Assembly: GCF_000307025.1 (NCBI RefSeq)
Contig: NC_018584.1
Span: 434,001 to 498,000 of the forward strand
From: Listeria monocytogenes ATCC 19117
GTDB lineage: Bacteria; Bacillota; Bacilli; Lactobacillales; Listeriaceae
Direction of reading: 5' to 3'
Length of the DNA: 64,000 nucleotides
The position numbers were made by a program, and so were the translations under genes. Every line of letters begins with the position of its first letter. The stretch's first letter is position 1. The notes beneath the pieces were generated by a model, which saw only the letters and a list, made by a program, of their open reading frames with translations, did no database searches and was not told where the DNA came from. Shown piece after piece: positions 45,639-54,874 of this stretch.

Positions 45639-46149
45639 ATGAAATCGTAAACAATTAGAACAACTAAACCAAAAGTGCCTTTATGAAGTATATGATGATG
45701 AGCAACAAACAAATGATTTTCGTGTGGGATATATCAGAGTTATTTTTGATTCGTTCATTATATTGGAAAAATACCATACTAGAGTGGGATTTGATGGTTT
45801 TGCACTCGTAGCAAATGAAGCTATTTTTAAAGTTCAACAAGATACTCAATATCTGAAGCCGTATCAAAATTTAAACCGACCTCAGGAACAAATACCTGAA
45901 TTAAGTGAGGAAGGCGACACACTATTGAATTTTCTGGAATGGACGAAAAAGAACAACAAATTAGTGGAAATAATGACTGTTTGGGACGAGCTAATTATCG
46001 GGACAATAGAAACGATTGAAGCAAATTTAGTAATGATTAATACCCTTGCACCAGAAGAATTTGCATCTGATGGGAAATGCTTTATAGAATGCGACAATAT
46101 TGTTGATATTTGTATTGATACAGCGCGACTGAAATTTATTACTGCTTAA
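45639..46149 (+). pseudogene. Frameshifted hypothetical gene at island start
   Basis: AAAGAGGTGA stands before ATG at 45639, but that frame stops after three codons. The next frame is open from about 45643 to TAA at 46147-46149 and would encode about 169 residues. Removing one A from the AAA at 45642-45644 joins the ATG to it (MNRKQLEQLNQ...). The protein is acidic, without membrane helices, and of unknown family; an immunity-type role is possible from context. A GTG at 45724 could start a shorter form but has no ribosome site. Confidence 0.6.
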
Positions 46150-46242
46150 CTATTTAACACTAATTATAATTAATAAAATTAATAATTCAAACAAAAAGTA
46201 AAAATTTTACATTTTGCATAACTTTTTGGAATGAAAACATGC

Positions 46243-46248
46243 TATAAT
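46243..46248 (+). promoter_or_regulatory. Candidate -10 of RHS toxin leader
   Basis: TATAAT at 46243-46248 in A/T-rich sequence; the -35 is unclear. It lies just before the leader hairpin at 46265-46306. Confidence 0.35.
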
Positions 46249-46264
46249 AATTTTGTAATATTAG

Positions 46265-46306
46265 GAAAAGGACCAGTTTTATCTCAATTAAAACTGGTCC
46301 TTTTTT
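46265..46306 (+). terminator. Terminator-like hairpin in leader of RHS toxin gene
   Basis: Twelve-base stem 46270-46281 with 46289-46300, 7-base loop, then six T. It stands about 100 bases before the RHS start and after the candidate -10, so it may attenuate toxin expression or end an upstream transcript. Confidence 0.75.
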
Positions 46307-46404
46307 AGAAAGAGAGGGCAGTGAAGTTGTTAGCGGCAAGTTAAAAAAAGAGAAATTAGCAAGGCATCGAATGAAATTACATTGAAAAAGGGAGAGCTTG
46401 ACAC

Positions 46405-49400
46405 ATGAAAATACATGCAAAAGCAAAAAAAATCTTAGTGAGCCTGATAGCTATTATGTTATTCCTTTCACTAATACCTGGTTATGCACCAATGGCGGAG
46501 GAGACGTCAACTGGGGTAGAAGTACCAGAAAAGAAAGCGGGAGAACAAGCACCAACAGAAGTGAAAGAAGAAAGAACAGAAAATGAAGTGGTTTTTAATA
46601 ACCACGACGGGAGCTTTACAAAACAAATCTTTGCGGATTCTATCAATATGGAAGTTGATGGCGAGATGAAACGCATCGATGCGAATGTGGAGAAAGAAGC
46701 AGATTCTGACATGATTGTTCCAAAACAAACTCCATTAGAACTAGGCTTCTTAGACAAAATGGAAGACGGCGCATATCAGAAACTAACAAAAGCTGGCGCA
46801 GAAGTTACTTTTCGCTTAAAAGGAGCACGTACAGGCGAAAATGAACAAGCAGTTACAGACCAACCAGCGACCTACAAAGAAAATGAAGTTACTTATGAAA
46901 ATGTATTTCCTAAAACAGATTTACGTCATTTAACTTTTCCACAATCAGTAAAAGAAGACATCGTACTACATGAACCTAATCAAGTAGATACGTATGTTTA
47001 TCAAATAGAAACAAAACTTGGTTTAGAGCTGGCAAAGAATGGTGATGTGCTATTCAAAAATAAATCCGGTGAAACAATGTATACGCTTCCGAAACCAGTT
47101 ATGACAGATTCCAATGTCGGCGCTGAGACCGGGGAAGCAGCGTTATCCGAGAATGTTTCCTTTGAAGTGAAACAACTCACCAAAACAGTCTATGAGTTAC
47201 AATTAAAAGTAGATACAGCATGGCTAAATGATGTCGCGCGCGAATATCCTGTCTATATTGATCCATCTGTCCGGTTAGATGAAGTGTATAATGCCAACAT
47301 CAATTCAGCAAAACCAACCGAAACCAATATCGGAAGCAAACTTTGGGATTCTGGCCAAAATGCTTACACGTTAAAACTTGGTAAATGGGACAATTCAACA
47401 GGAAATAATGCCGCCTATTTAAAAATGGACACGTCTACTTTAAATAAAGCGACGATTTCTAAAGCAACGCTAAAAGTGTATAACATTTGGCATATGTCCC
47501 CAACAGTTAAAAATGATCTTTGGTACTATGAATCTAATGCGAACTGGTCCCCATGGCAAGTGACATGGAATACAGCTCCTGCAACGACACGGATTGGAAG
47601 CGTCAATGTCGGCCGAGGTGAGTGGGCGAATTTAGATGTCACTAAAACAGTTCAAGCATGGGCAAGTGGCGTGCGACCAAATAACGGTTTCCGTCTAGCT
47701 ACGAACATCGATCAAAACTATTGGAAAAAATTAGTAGCAAGTGAAAATAATAAAAACTATCCTTATCTAGAAGTAAATTATACGTATGCTCAACCGGAAA
47801 AACCTACTGTTAAAACGAATTCAAATGGAGTAGGAACTGGAACAGGTTACATGGATTTATCTTGGAAGGCTGTTCCTGGTGCAACGAGTTATAATATCGT
47901 TATTTCTAATGGATATAACTACGAATATATTAATACAAAAAGCACCGCAACCACTTGGAGCACTAAAGGGAAGAAAATTTCCCCAACAAATGACGAAATC
48001 GCTAATGGAGAATTCGAATTCCACCATGATGGCAAAGGAACCGAATTCGCTCTTGATCCGCGAGCGCAATATGAAAATGCGTTTCAAGCTGGAAGTACTT
48101 TTGGACTGCGCAATTTAACGCGCTATTTATTCAGAGTGCAAGCCGTTTTCCCGGGTGGAGAAAGCCCGAATTCCGACTTAGTATTTGCCTATATGCCAAT
48201 CGAAAAACCACAACCCCCTGCTGCGAAAGCATATTCTAACTTAGCTCATAAAGAAACAGGATACGTGGAACTTAACTGGGAAAAGAGCCCAATGGCGGAT
48301 GGCTATAAAGTACTTGTCTTCAATGGGAAAGCCTACGAAGAATACGATGTTGGCGCAGAAACAAAGTGGACCACCCAAAATAAAGGGATTTGGCCAACCA
48401 AAGAAGAAATTGCAGAAGGTAAATTCGCTCTTCATCATGACGGAAAAGGCGATGAACTAGCAAAAGATCCTTCTCCAGTTTATACCAATTCTGGCGGTAA
48501 TTATAAAGAACGAACAAACTACTGGTTCCGAATTGTTGCGTACCAAAAAGCGGGAAATAACGCCACAAGTATTCAATCCGAACCAGCGACACCATCCCTT
48601 CCAGAAGTAGTAAATAAACAGCTAGGAATGGTAGATTACTGGACAAGTGTGCCGGTACGTGGCGGCGAAGTAAACGCTACAAATGGAAACTTTTTATTCC
48701 ATGAAACAGATTTTAACTTAGAAGGCCGCGGCCCGAGTATCAATGTCGACCGTACTTTTAACAGCCAAGATGACGCAACAGGCATTTTTGGTAAAGGCTG
48801 GACAAGTACGCTTGAAGAGAAACTTATTGAAGAAGAAAACGGAAATATCGTATGGGTGGAATCGGACAAGAAAGTCCATCGTTTCACTAAAAAAGGCGAT
48901 AAATACGTGGCACCACCAGGCATTTACTCCGAGATTACTAAAAACGCAGATGGCTATTTGAAAATAGAAGAAGATAAGTCAGAAACGCGCTTTTTAGCTG
49001 ATGGACGATTAAAATCCGAAAAAGATACAAAAGGCAACGAATTAACTTACGAATATACTGACGGCAAACTAACAAACATGCGCGACGCTTCCGGACGTAC
49101 CGTGACTTTAGCGTATGAAGGCGAGCTCGTAAAAGAACTTGTCGGACCAGAAGACCGTAAAATCAGCTACACGTATAATGACAAACAAGAGCTAATCAGT
49201 TCATCCACTGCCCGCGGTAAAATATACTGCTATGGCTACACAGATGGCTTATTAACATCGATTTACGATCCAAAACATACAGAAGAAAAACCATACGAAA
49301 CAACCTTTGCTTATGAAGAAGAGAAATTAACAGAAATAACCGATCCGGTCGGCAAAAAAACAACACTTTCTTATGACATGGAAGAGCAACAAACAACTTT

Positions 49401-52400
49401 AACAAACGAGAAAAAGAAGAAAACCATTTATTCCTACAATGATGCTGGAAATCCAAAGAAAGAAATTGTGGATGCAGATGGTCTCAAACTCACAACGACC
49501 TACACGTATGAATCAAATAACCTAGTAAAAGAAGTGAATCCTAAGGGACAAGAAGAAACATATTCTTACGATGCAGATGGTAATATCACGCAAGCGACAG
49601 ATGCTTACGGTACAGAATCATATACCTACAATGGAAATAACGATGTAACGAGCGCAACTGACACAGAAGGACGCAAAACGACGGTTACTTATGACGGAGC
49701 AGATGCGGTGTCAGAAACACTTGCGACAGAATCCCAAGTATCCTCTGTAACGCAGTATGACGCCTATGGAAATCCAATTCGAGGTAGTGGTGAACTTTCT
49801 TCAGCAGGTAACTTACTTCAAAACAGCGGCTTTGAAAAAGGAGCAGGAGTTTCCAACTGGACACTGATTCAATCTGATGCAAAAGGAAGCATGACATTCG
49901 ATAGCACTCAGTCAGCTCCAGGAACACTCGGCGGCAGCGGTTCCGTTAAACTAACGAGTGAAGCAAATTCTACCGTAAAAGGCTATTCATCCGTTACTCA
50001 ACGCGTTGATGTAGAACCAGAAACAACGTATACATTTAGCGCCTGGATTAAAACATCCGGAATGACAAACGCCGATGCACTTCTCATTGGACGTTTACAA
50101 GATGCAAATGCAAAAGATATTACCGATGCCGGCGTATGGCAATCCAACCGCGCCACATCGATCAAAAAGAACGGTGACTGGGTAAAACGCCAACTAACTT
50201 TTAAAACATCTAAAAACACACGCCAAGTCTTGCTTTATTTGGACAATGAACAACCAGCTCCGCATAAAGGAAAAGGCACAATTTGGTACGACAATGTTCA
50301 GTTTGAAAAAGGTAGTGTTGCTTCCAGTTACAACCCGGTAGTCAACAGCAGTTTTGAAGAGCACAATGGAACACTTCCGACTGGCTGGATGCGCACAGGT
50401 AATACCGCGCTGACACAAGCAAAAGTAGTCGATAATGAAAGCCATAGCGGTGATAGCGCTGTTTACTTCGAGCGAAAAGCAACAAGTGAAGCCTACACGC
50501 ATATTGTCCAAGATGTACCAGTAAATCAAAAAGAAGCCAAAGCATTAACAATTTCCGCACTATCCAAATCAGAAGACGCCAAAGCAAACGGTTCTGTTGC
50601 AACGATGTCGAACGATTATTCGATATGGGGAACAATATATTATCAAGATGGCACAACTTCTTCCGTACAAGGTCAATTCCCACTCGGAACGAACGACTGG
50701 AACCGAAGTGCCGTAGTTGTTAAACCGACTAAGCCAGTCAAAATGATTAAAGTTTACACCATGTTCCGCAATGGTTTAACCGGAAAAGCTTGGTTTGACG
50801 ATGTACGTGTCATAGAAGGCGAAGTATTAACAAAAAATGAATACGACGCTTCCGGCAATTATGTAACAGCTAGCTATGACGAAGAAGGCCGCAAAATCAG
50901 CTTCACTTACGATATTTACGGTAACACTACATCCGAAACAGACGAAAAAGGCAACAAAAAAACTTTAACCTATGATGCAGACAACGCACTTATAGACACA
51001 AAACTAGCGAACGGCACATCCGTAGCCTATAAGTACGACGACAATGGCAACACCACCGAAAAAAATGTCACCGCATCTGGCAAAACGCAAAAAAATATCT
51101 ATGAATATGACGTAGATAACAAAATTACCGCATTTACCGATGCACTTAATCGCACAATCAAGTATGAATACGATGCAGCCGGTAATGAAACAAAAGCAAT
51201 CATGCCAAATGGTCGCGTAACCGAAAGCACATACGATTCCGCTGACCGCTTGGACGGGATTAAATGGAATGATAAACTAGCATTTAAATTCCAATACGAT
51301 CCAAACGGCAACCAAACAAAAGTAACCGACGAAATTAACAGCATCGTTACCGACAAAACCTACGACGATGCCAACCGAATCACCAAAGTAGCCGAACGAG
51401 GTGGTGACGTAAGCTACACTTACAAAGATAAACCAACAAAAGACAACAAAGGAAAAACAGACAAAGTCGGAGAAGTAGCCATTAACCACGGCGACTACAC
51501 AGCAAAAACAAGCTACACATACAACGACTTAGACCGGAATACCCGCGTAAACGACGGAAGCAAAAACGCCTATTTCGAGTTTGACGAATTTGGAAACATT
51601 AACGTCTACACAGCAGGAAACGGCACCGCAGCCAACTACACCTACGATAGCACCCAAAAAGTCACCAACGCAGCTATTAGTAGCGCAAGCGGCACCCAAA
51701 TTTTAGACGAAAACTACACCTATGATGCAGCAAGCAACCGTACAAGCATCGACAACAAACAAGACGGAAAAACAACCTACGAATACGATGCAGTCAATCA
51801 ACTAACCAAAGAAACACTACCAGACGGCACCGTAAAAGCATACACCTACGATGGCTTCGGAAACCGCACACAAGTAGCAATCAGCGGAAGCGAGACAAAA
51901 ACAATTGCCGCAAGTTATAATGATGGTAATCAACTGGTTTCGTGGAACGGAGAAGCGCTGACGTATGACGCCAATGGTAACCGTACAAGCGATGGCAAGT
52001 ACACGTATACATGGGATACCGGCGACCGTTTAAGCAGCATTACGAAAAAAGGCGAGAGCAAGCCGTTTACGAGTTATACGTACGATGATGATAACCGCCG
52101 CTTGTCGAAAACAGTCGATGGCGTGACGACGAATTATCATTATGATGGCGATAGTATTGATGTTCTGTATGAGACTGATGGTGATGGAAAAGTAGTTCGT
52201 CAGTATGTTTATTCGGATGATAATGTTCGTTTAGCGATGAAGATGAACGGCAAAACCCTCTATTATCACTATAATGCGCATGGCGACGTAATTGCGCTCA
52301 CAGATGAAGCAGGTAAGATTGTCGCAGAATATGCGTATGATGCTTGGGGAAATGTGCTGAAAAACACTGCCTCTACAGAAGAAGCCAAAGCCAATCCGTA

Positions 52401-52992
52401 TGGTTATGCAGGATACACATATGACAAGGAAATCGAACAATATTACTTGATGGCGCGTTATTACGAACCAGAGCAAGGCGTGTTTACCGCATATGATCCA
52501 GACCCGGGCGATGAAGACGACCCGCAGACGATGAATGGGTATAATTATGCGAATAATAATCCGGTGATGATGGTTGACCCTGATGGAAATTGGGCATGGC
52601 TTATCCCAGCTGCTATGGCTGCCGGTAAGTTTATTTATAAGTTTAGAAAGCCTATTGCAAAATATGGTAAAAAAGGTGCCAAATGGGTAGGGAAGACTGC
52701 TAAAAAGGGCGCTAAATGGGTAGGGAAGACTGCTAAAAAAGGTGCTAAGTGGGCGCGATCGAGATATAATTCTAAGAAAAAAGAATTTACAGTTACTAAG
52801 AATTGGAAGGTAGGGCTTCCTAAGAAAAGCCAAGGAGGAAGGATTTTTGCTATAATTAACCGTAAAAAAGGGAGGCTATTCGCTTTAGATTACGGAAAAG
52901 TTGGTGGAAATCAAAAAAAATATTTACATGTCCACTGGAACTACAAACCAAAGCACTATATAATCTATCCAAGAAAAGGAAGGGGAAAATAA
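46405..52992 (+). CDS. WapA/RHS-type secreted polymorphic toxin
   Basis: 2195 residues. Signal peptide about 1-31. DNRLRE-like domain about 291-461, two FN3-like domains about 466-597 and 602-732, DUF6531 about 746-856, and YD/RHS repeats about 862-1129. Two carbohydrate-binding-like modules follow (about 1135-1306, LLQNSGFEKG; 1311-1474, VVNSSFEEHNG), then more YD repeats. The RHS core is about 1912-2062 (YAYDAWGNVL, NPYGYAGYTYDKE, NNPVMMVDPDGNWAW). The 133 residues after it are the variable toxin tip: Lys-rich, with three KKGAKW repeats, no family recognised. In B. subtilis WapA the tip is a tRNase delivered to neighbours by contact. GGGAGAGC precedes the ATG. The stop overlaps the next start. 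Confidence 0.9.
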   Translation: MKIHAKAKKILVSLIAIMLFLSLIPGYAPMAEETSTGVEVPEKKAGEQAPTEVKEERTENEVVFNNHDGSFTKQIFADSINMEVDGEMKRIDANVEKEADSDMIVPKQTPLELGFLDKMEDGAYQKLTKAGAEVTFRLKGARTGENEQAVTDQPATYKENEVTYENVFPKTDLRHLTFPQSVKEDIVLHEPNQVDTYVYQIETKLGLELAKNGDVLFKNKSGETMYTLPKPVMTDSNVGAETGEAALSENVSFEVKQLTKTVYELQLKVDTAWLNDVAREYPVYIDPSVRLDEVYNANINSAKPTETNIGSKLWDSGQNAYTLKLGKWDNSTGNNAAYLKMDTSTLNKATISKATLKVYNIWHMSPTVKNDLWYYESNANWSPWQVTWNTAPATTRIGSVNVGRGEWANLDVTKTVQAWASGVRPNNGFRLATNIDQNYWKKLVASENNKNYPYLEVNYTYAQPEKPTVKTNSNGVGTGTGYMDLSWKAVPGATSYNIVISNGYNYEYINTKSTATTWSTKGKKISPTNDEIANGEFEFHHDGKGTEFALDPRAQYENAFQAGSTFGLRNLTRYLFRVQAVFPGGESPNSDLVFAYMPIEKPQPPAAKAYSNLAHKETGYVELNWEKSPMADGYKVLVFNGKAYEEYDVGAETKWTTQNKGIWPTKEEIAEGKFALHHDGKGDELAKDPSPVYTNSGGNYKERTNYWFRIVAYQKAGNNATSIQSEPATPSLPEVVNKQLGMVDYWTSVPVRGGEVNATNGNFLFHETDFNLEGRGPSINVDRTFNSQDDATGIFGKGWTSTLEEKLIEEENGNIVWVESDKKVHRFTKKGDKYVAPPGIYSEITKNADGYLKIEEDKSETRFLADGRLKSEKDTKGNELTYEYTDGKLTNMRDASGRTVTLAYEGELVKELVGPEDRKISYTYNDKQELISSSTARGKIYCYGYTDGLLTSIYDPKHTEEKPYETTFAYEEEKLTEITDPVGKKTTLSYDMEEQQTTLTNEKKKKTIYSYNDAGNPKKEIVDADGLKLTTTYTYESNNLVKEVNPKGQEETYSYDADGNITQATDAYGTESYTYNGNNDVTSATDTEGRKTTVTYDGADAVSETLATESQVSSVTQYDAYGNPIRGSGELSSAGNLLQNSGFEKGAGVSNWTLIQSDAKGSMTFDSTQSAPGTLGGSGSVKLTSEANSTVKGYSSVTQRVDVEPETTYTFSAWIKTSGMTNADALLIGRLQDANAKDITDAGVWQSNRATSIKKNGDWVKRQLTFKTSKNTRQVLLYLDNEQPAPHKGKGTIWYDNVQFEKGSVASSYNPVVNSSFEEHNGTLPTGWMRTGNTALTQAKVVDNESHSGDSAVYFERKATSEAYTHIVQDVPVNQKEAKALTISALSKSEDAKANGSVATMSNDYSIWGTIYYQDGTTSSVQGQFPLGTNDWNRSAVVVKPTKPVKMIKVYTMFRNGLTGKAWFDDVRVIEGEVLTKNEYDASGNYVTASYDEEGRKISFTYDIYGNTTSETDEKGNKKTLTYDADNALIDTKLANGTSVAYKYDDNGNTTEKNVTASGKTQKNIYEYDVDNKITAFTDALNRTIKYEYDAAGNETKAIMPNGRVTESTYDSADRLDGIKWNDKLAFKFQYDPNGNQTKVTDEINSIVTDKTYDDANRITKVAERGGDVSYTYKDKPTKDNKGKTDKVGEVAINHGDYTAKTSYTYNDLDRNTRVNDGSKNAYFEFDEFGNINVYTAGNGTAANYTYDSTQKVTNAAISSASGTQILDENYTYDAASNRTSIDNKQDGKTTYEYDAVNQLTKETLPDGTVKAYTYDGFGNRTQVAISGSETKTIAASYNDGNQLVSWNGEALTYDANGNRTSDGKYTYTWDTGDRLSSITKKGESKPFTSYTYDDDNRRLSKTVDGVTTNYHYDGDSIDVLYETDGDGKVVRQYVYSDDNVRLAMKMNGKTLYYHYNAHGDVIALTDEAGKIVAEYAYDAWGNVLKNTASTEEAKANPYGYAGYTYDKEIEQYYLMARYYEPEQGVFTAYDPDPGDEDDPQTMNGYNYANNNPVMMVDPDGNWAWLIPAAMAAGKFIYKFRKPIAKYGKKGAKWVGKTAKKGAKWVGKTAKKGAKWARSRYNSKKKEFTVTKNWKVGLPKKSQGGRIFAIINRKKGRLFALDYGKVGGNQKKYLHVHWNYKPKHYIIYPRKGRGK
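52660..52760 (+). repeat. Tandem repeat at the start of the toxin tip
   Basis: A 36-base unit encoding KKGAKWVGKTAK is present about two and a half times, ending KKGAKWARSR. It sits at the junction between the RHS core and the tip. Confidence 0.85.
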
Positions 52993-53474
52993 TGCTTGAC
53001 AAACAACAACTATATATTGTAGAAAACAAAGACATACCTAATTATGAAGTTGACTCTGGAATTACTGGAGCAGAACAAAATTATATTTATAATTTTAAAA
53101 ATCCAATCCCTATTTCTGAACAAGAATTACAAGACATTTGTGATACTTTTGGTGAGTTTATGGTTTCTGCTTATTTTTTAGTGGATATATTTGGGCCGTA
53201 TGAGGAATTACCTGGAGACAAAAAGAATGGCTATAAAAAAGTTGTTCTTGCAGATGAATCTATGGAGATAAAGAAAAAGATGTTTCATTTGTTTTTAGAA
53301 GGTGATGCTTATCCAGACGCAAACAAAATATTTTTGTTCAAGGAGAAAAAAGAATTAAATGCTAGAAAAAACATGGAAATAGAAGATGGAATGATAGTGA
53401 TTTCTCCTGTTTTAGATGTTACTGCTATAGGCATATTTTCAAAAGGAATAGATTTGGCGCAGTTTTTCAAGTAA
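52992..53474 (+). CDS. Probable immunity protein for the RHS toxin tip
   Basis: 160 residues, acidic, no membrane helix. The ATG shares its A with the toxin stop (TAATG), so it is translationally coupled. Position, size and charge opposite to the basic tip point to a cognate immunity protein that binds and blocks it. C-terminal part NMEIEDGMIVISPVLDVTAIGIFSKGIDLAQFFK-like pattern (about 127-160) ends in a hydrophobic beta stretch. No family recognised; function is inferred from context. Confidence 0.75.
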   Translation: MLDKQQLYIVENKDIPNYEVDSGITGAEQNYIYNFKNPIPISEQELQDICDTFGEFMVSAYFLVDIFGPYEELPGDKKNGYKKVVLADESMEIKKKMFHLFLEGDAYPDANKIFLFKEKKELNARKNMEIEDGMIVISPVLDVTAIGIFSKGIDLAQFFK

Positions 53475-53612
53475 TCAGAGTGGATGGTATGACTGCGAGA
53501 ATATTGCCTAAAACATTAAAGATGCTTTGAATAAAGCTCAATTGCTAAAATAATATATCTAAATTAGAAATATAAGTTACTGGAATATTATTTCTATAGT
53601 TTAATCGTGTAG

Positions 53613-53858
53613 AAACAATTTGAAATTGCTGCTGATTATGTATACCAAAGTAAAGAGATAATCTTTATTGACATCATAGGCGACGAGACGCCAGCAATTG
53701 GAATAATCGCTGAAAATGACTATGAAGGATTAGAAATTACTTTAGTGGATGACGAAGGTCGATTAGATGGAACTTGTTGGATAAAAAAAGAAGATATTCT
53801 AGCCCTGCGTTTCGGCGGCAGTGTAGAACAAGATTTGATGAACAAACTAAAAAAATAA
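53613..53858 (+). pseudogene. Start-less remnant of an immunity-like gene
   Basis: Open for 81 codons with no start codon or ribosome site; the frame begins after a TAG at 53610-53612. Protein-like, acidic content (IGDETPAIGIIAENDYEG, then LRFGGSVEQDLMNKLKK at the end). Its last 36 bases recur at 58661-58696. Most likely the 3' part of a gene cut off by recombination. Confidence 0.6.
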
Positions 53859-53862
53859 ACTA

Positions 53863-53900
53863 AGAATAAGCCCTCCATTTTTACAGGGAGGGCTTATTCT
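53863..53900 (+). terminator. Hairpin after the remnant gene
   Basis: Perfect 14-base stem 53863-53876 with 53887-53900, 10-base loop; no T run follows. Confidence 0.6.
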
Positions 53901-54033
53901 AAAAGTAAGAGATGTAAATAATACATATCAAAAGAATAATCTCTGCGTGAGCATAAGCAAGATAGTAAGAATACAATCCTAGAGAATATAAAAAAAGAAA
54001 AAGGAAAGAAAATAACCAAATTAGGAGATTGAA
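53901..54033 (+). other. Intergenic stretch in immunity bank
   Basis: A/T-rich, no credible gene; ends in the ribosome site AGGAGATTG of the next small gene. Confidence 0.5.
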
Positions 54034-54198
54034 ATGGATTCAATGTTGAAATTAATAATGGATTTGGAATTCATCGGCATAATTATAATGTGTATAGTTA
54101 TTATAGATTTTAAGAAAGACAGCTTCTTTTATAGGTGTATGCAAGTATTAATATTGTTAACTTTATTTGCGGTTACGGGAATAATTATCTACTTTTAA
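54034..54198 (+). CDS. 54-residue two-helix membrane protein (pair 1, first)
   Basis: ATG preceded by TTAGGAGATT. Two helices (about 9-25 and 36-53) joined by a short charged loop (DFKKDSFFYRC). Resembles the 58-residue protein at 60879 (both start M..LK.I..LEF, with a Cys in helix 1 and Asp at its end). First of a tandem pair. Role unknown; membrane-located immunity is a guess. Confidence 0.6.
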   Translation: MDSMLKLIMDLEFIGIIIMCIVIIDFKKDSFFYRCMQVLILLTLFAVTGIIIYF

Positions 54199-54216
54199 GA
54201 AGGATCGAGGGATAAT

Positions 54217-54387
54217 ATGTTATTTGTGATAATAATATATTTTGTTTTTCTACTTATATTAATTATTGGCTATGAAACGAGACGTAAGAAAAACAATAAA
54301 ACCGTCCTTAACAGTATAGCTATCATTATTTTCCTGCTAGCCCTTATAATTTATTGTATAATGCTAGTCCCTCGGTTGGGCATTTAG
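54217..54387 (+). CDS. 56-residue two-helix membrane protein (pair 1, second)
   Basis: ATG preceded by AAGGATCGAGGG. Two helices (about 2-18 and 31-49) with a basic loop (YETRRKKNNK). 18 bases after its partner, ends 2 bases before the next start at 54390. Same layout as the genes at 57804 and 61072. Confidence 0.6.
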   Translation: MLFVIIIYFVFLLILIIGYETRRKKNNKTVLNSIAIIIFLLALIIYCIMLVPRLGI

Positions 54388-54389
54388 GG

Positions 54390-54704
54390 ATGAAATCCAC
54401 TATAGATAGAAAGAAGCGAAGTGATCTAACATTCCCATTAAAGCCTAAGCGTTTTCTAAACATTTTTAAGTCAGAACCGATGAGGGAAAAACCTGGAATA
54501 ATGGAATATAACAAATTTATAATTGTAACTAAAGGAGTAGATATAAAGACATTACTTAGCGGGGTGTCAGATCTTAATAGACGCGAAAACATTGAATATT
54601 TTTTAGTGCAAAATACAATCATGACTTACCAGATTCTAGAAGGCGAAGTAATCAATTTCTATGCAAAAGACTTGGGATTTTTAGTTGATGAATTAGCTTT
54701 ATAG
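54390..54704 (+). CDS. Hypothetical soluble protein (104 residues)
   Basis: Chosen start ATG at 54390, just after the stop of the small membrane gene; an earlier in-frame ATG at 54354 lies inside that gene. Contains SDLTFPLKPKRFLNIFKSEP, closely echoed by a short frame at 57427 (DFKYPLKARPF). Acidic second half (EGEVINFYAKDLGFLVDEL). No family recognised; an orphan immunity gene or fragment. Confidence 0.55.
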   Translation: MKSTIDRKKRSDLTFPLKPKRFLNIFKSEPMREKPGIMEYNKFIIVTKGVDIKTLLSGVSDLNRRENIEYFLVQNTIMTYQILEGEVINFYAKDLGFLVDELAL

Positions 54705-54766
54705 CAGTAGACGATGTGAGGCAAATAATTGCCAAATTAATATAAGTCAAAGTCATTTATATATAA

Positions 54767-54874
54767 AATTTCAGAGTTAGAAGACCTACTGGGGCTTATC
54801 CTAGCAAGAGTACCAGAACTGTGAAATTCAGAATGAAGGAAAAGAAAGTTTATAGGAGGAGTGTGAATGTCTAG
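54767..54874 (+). other. Possible remnant of an orphan toxin tip
   Basis: A 35-codon open stretch with no start codon, very basic (KSTRTVKFRMKEKKVYRRS), whose stop overlaps the start of the immunity-like gene at 54867 by 8 bases. This is the geometry expected for the end of a toxin tip before its immunity gene. Too short to be sure. Confidence 0.3.

Noticed and set aside
52231-52833. 200-codon minus-strand frame under the RHS core and tip
   Set aside because: Antisense to a well-supported toxin gene; basic, low-complexity and without a start site.
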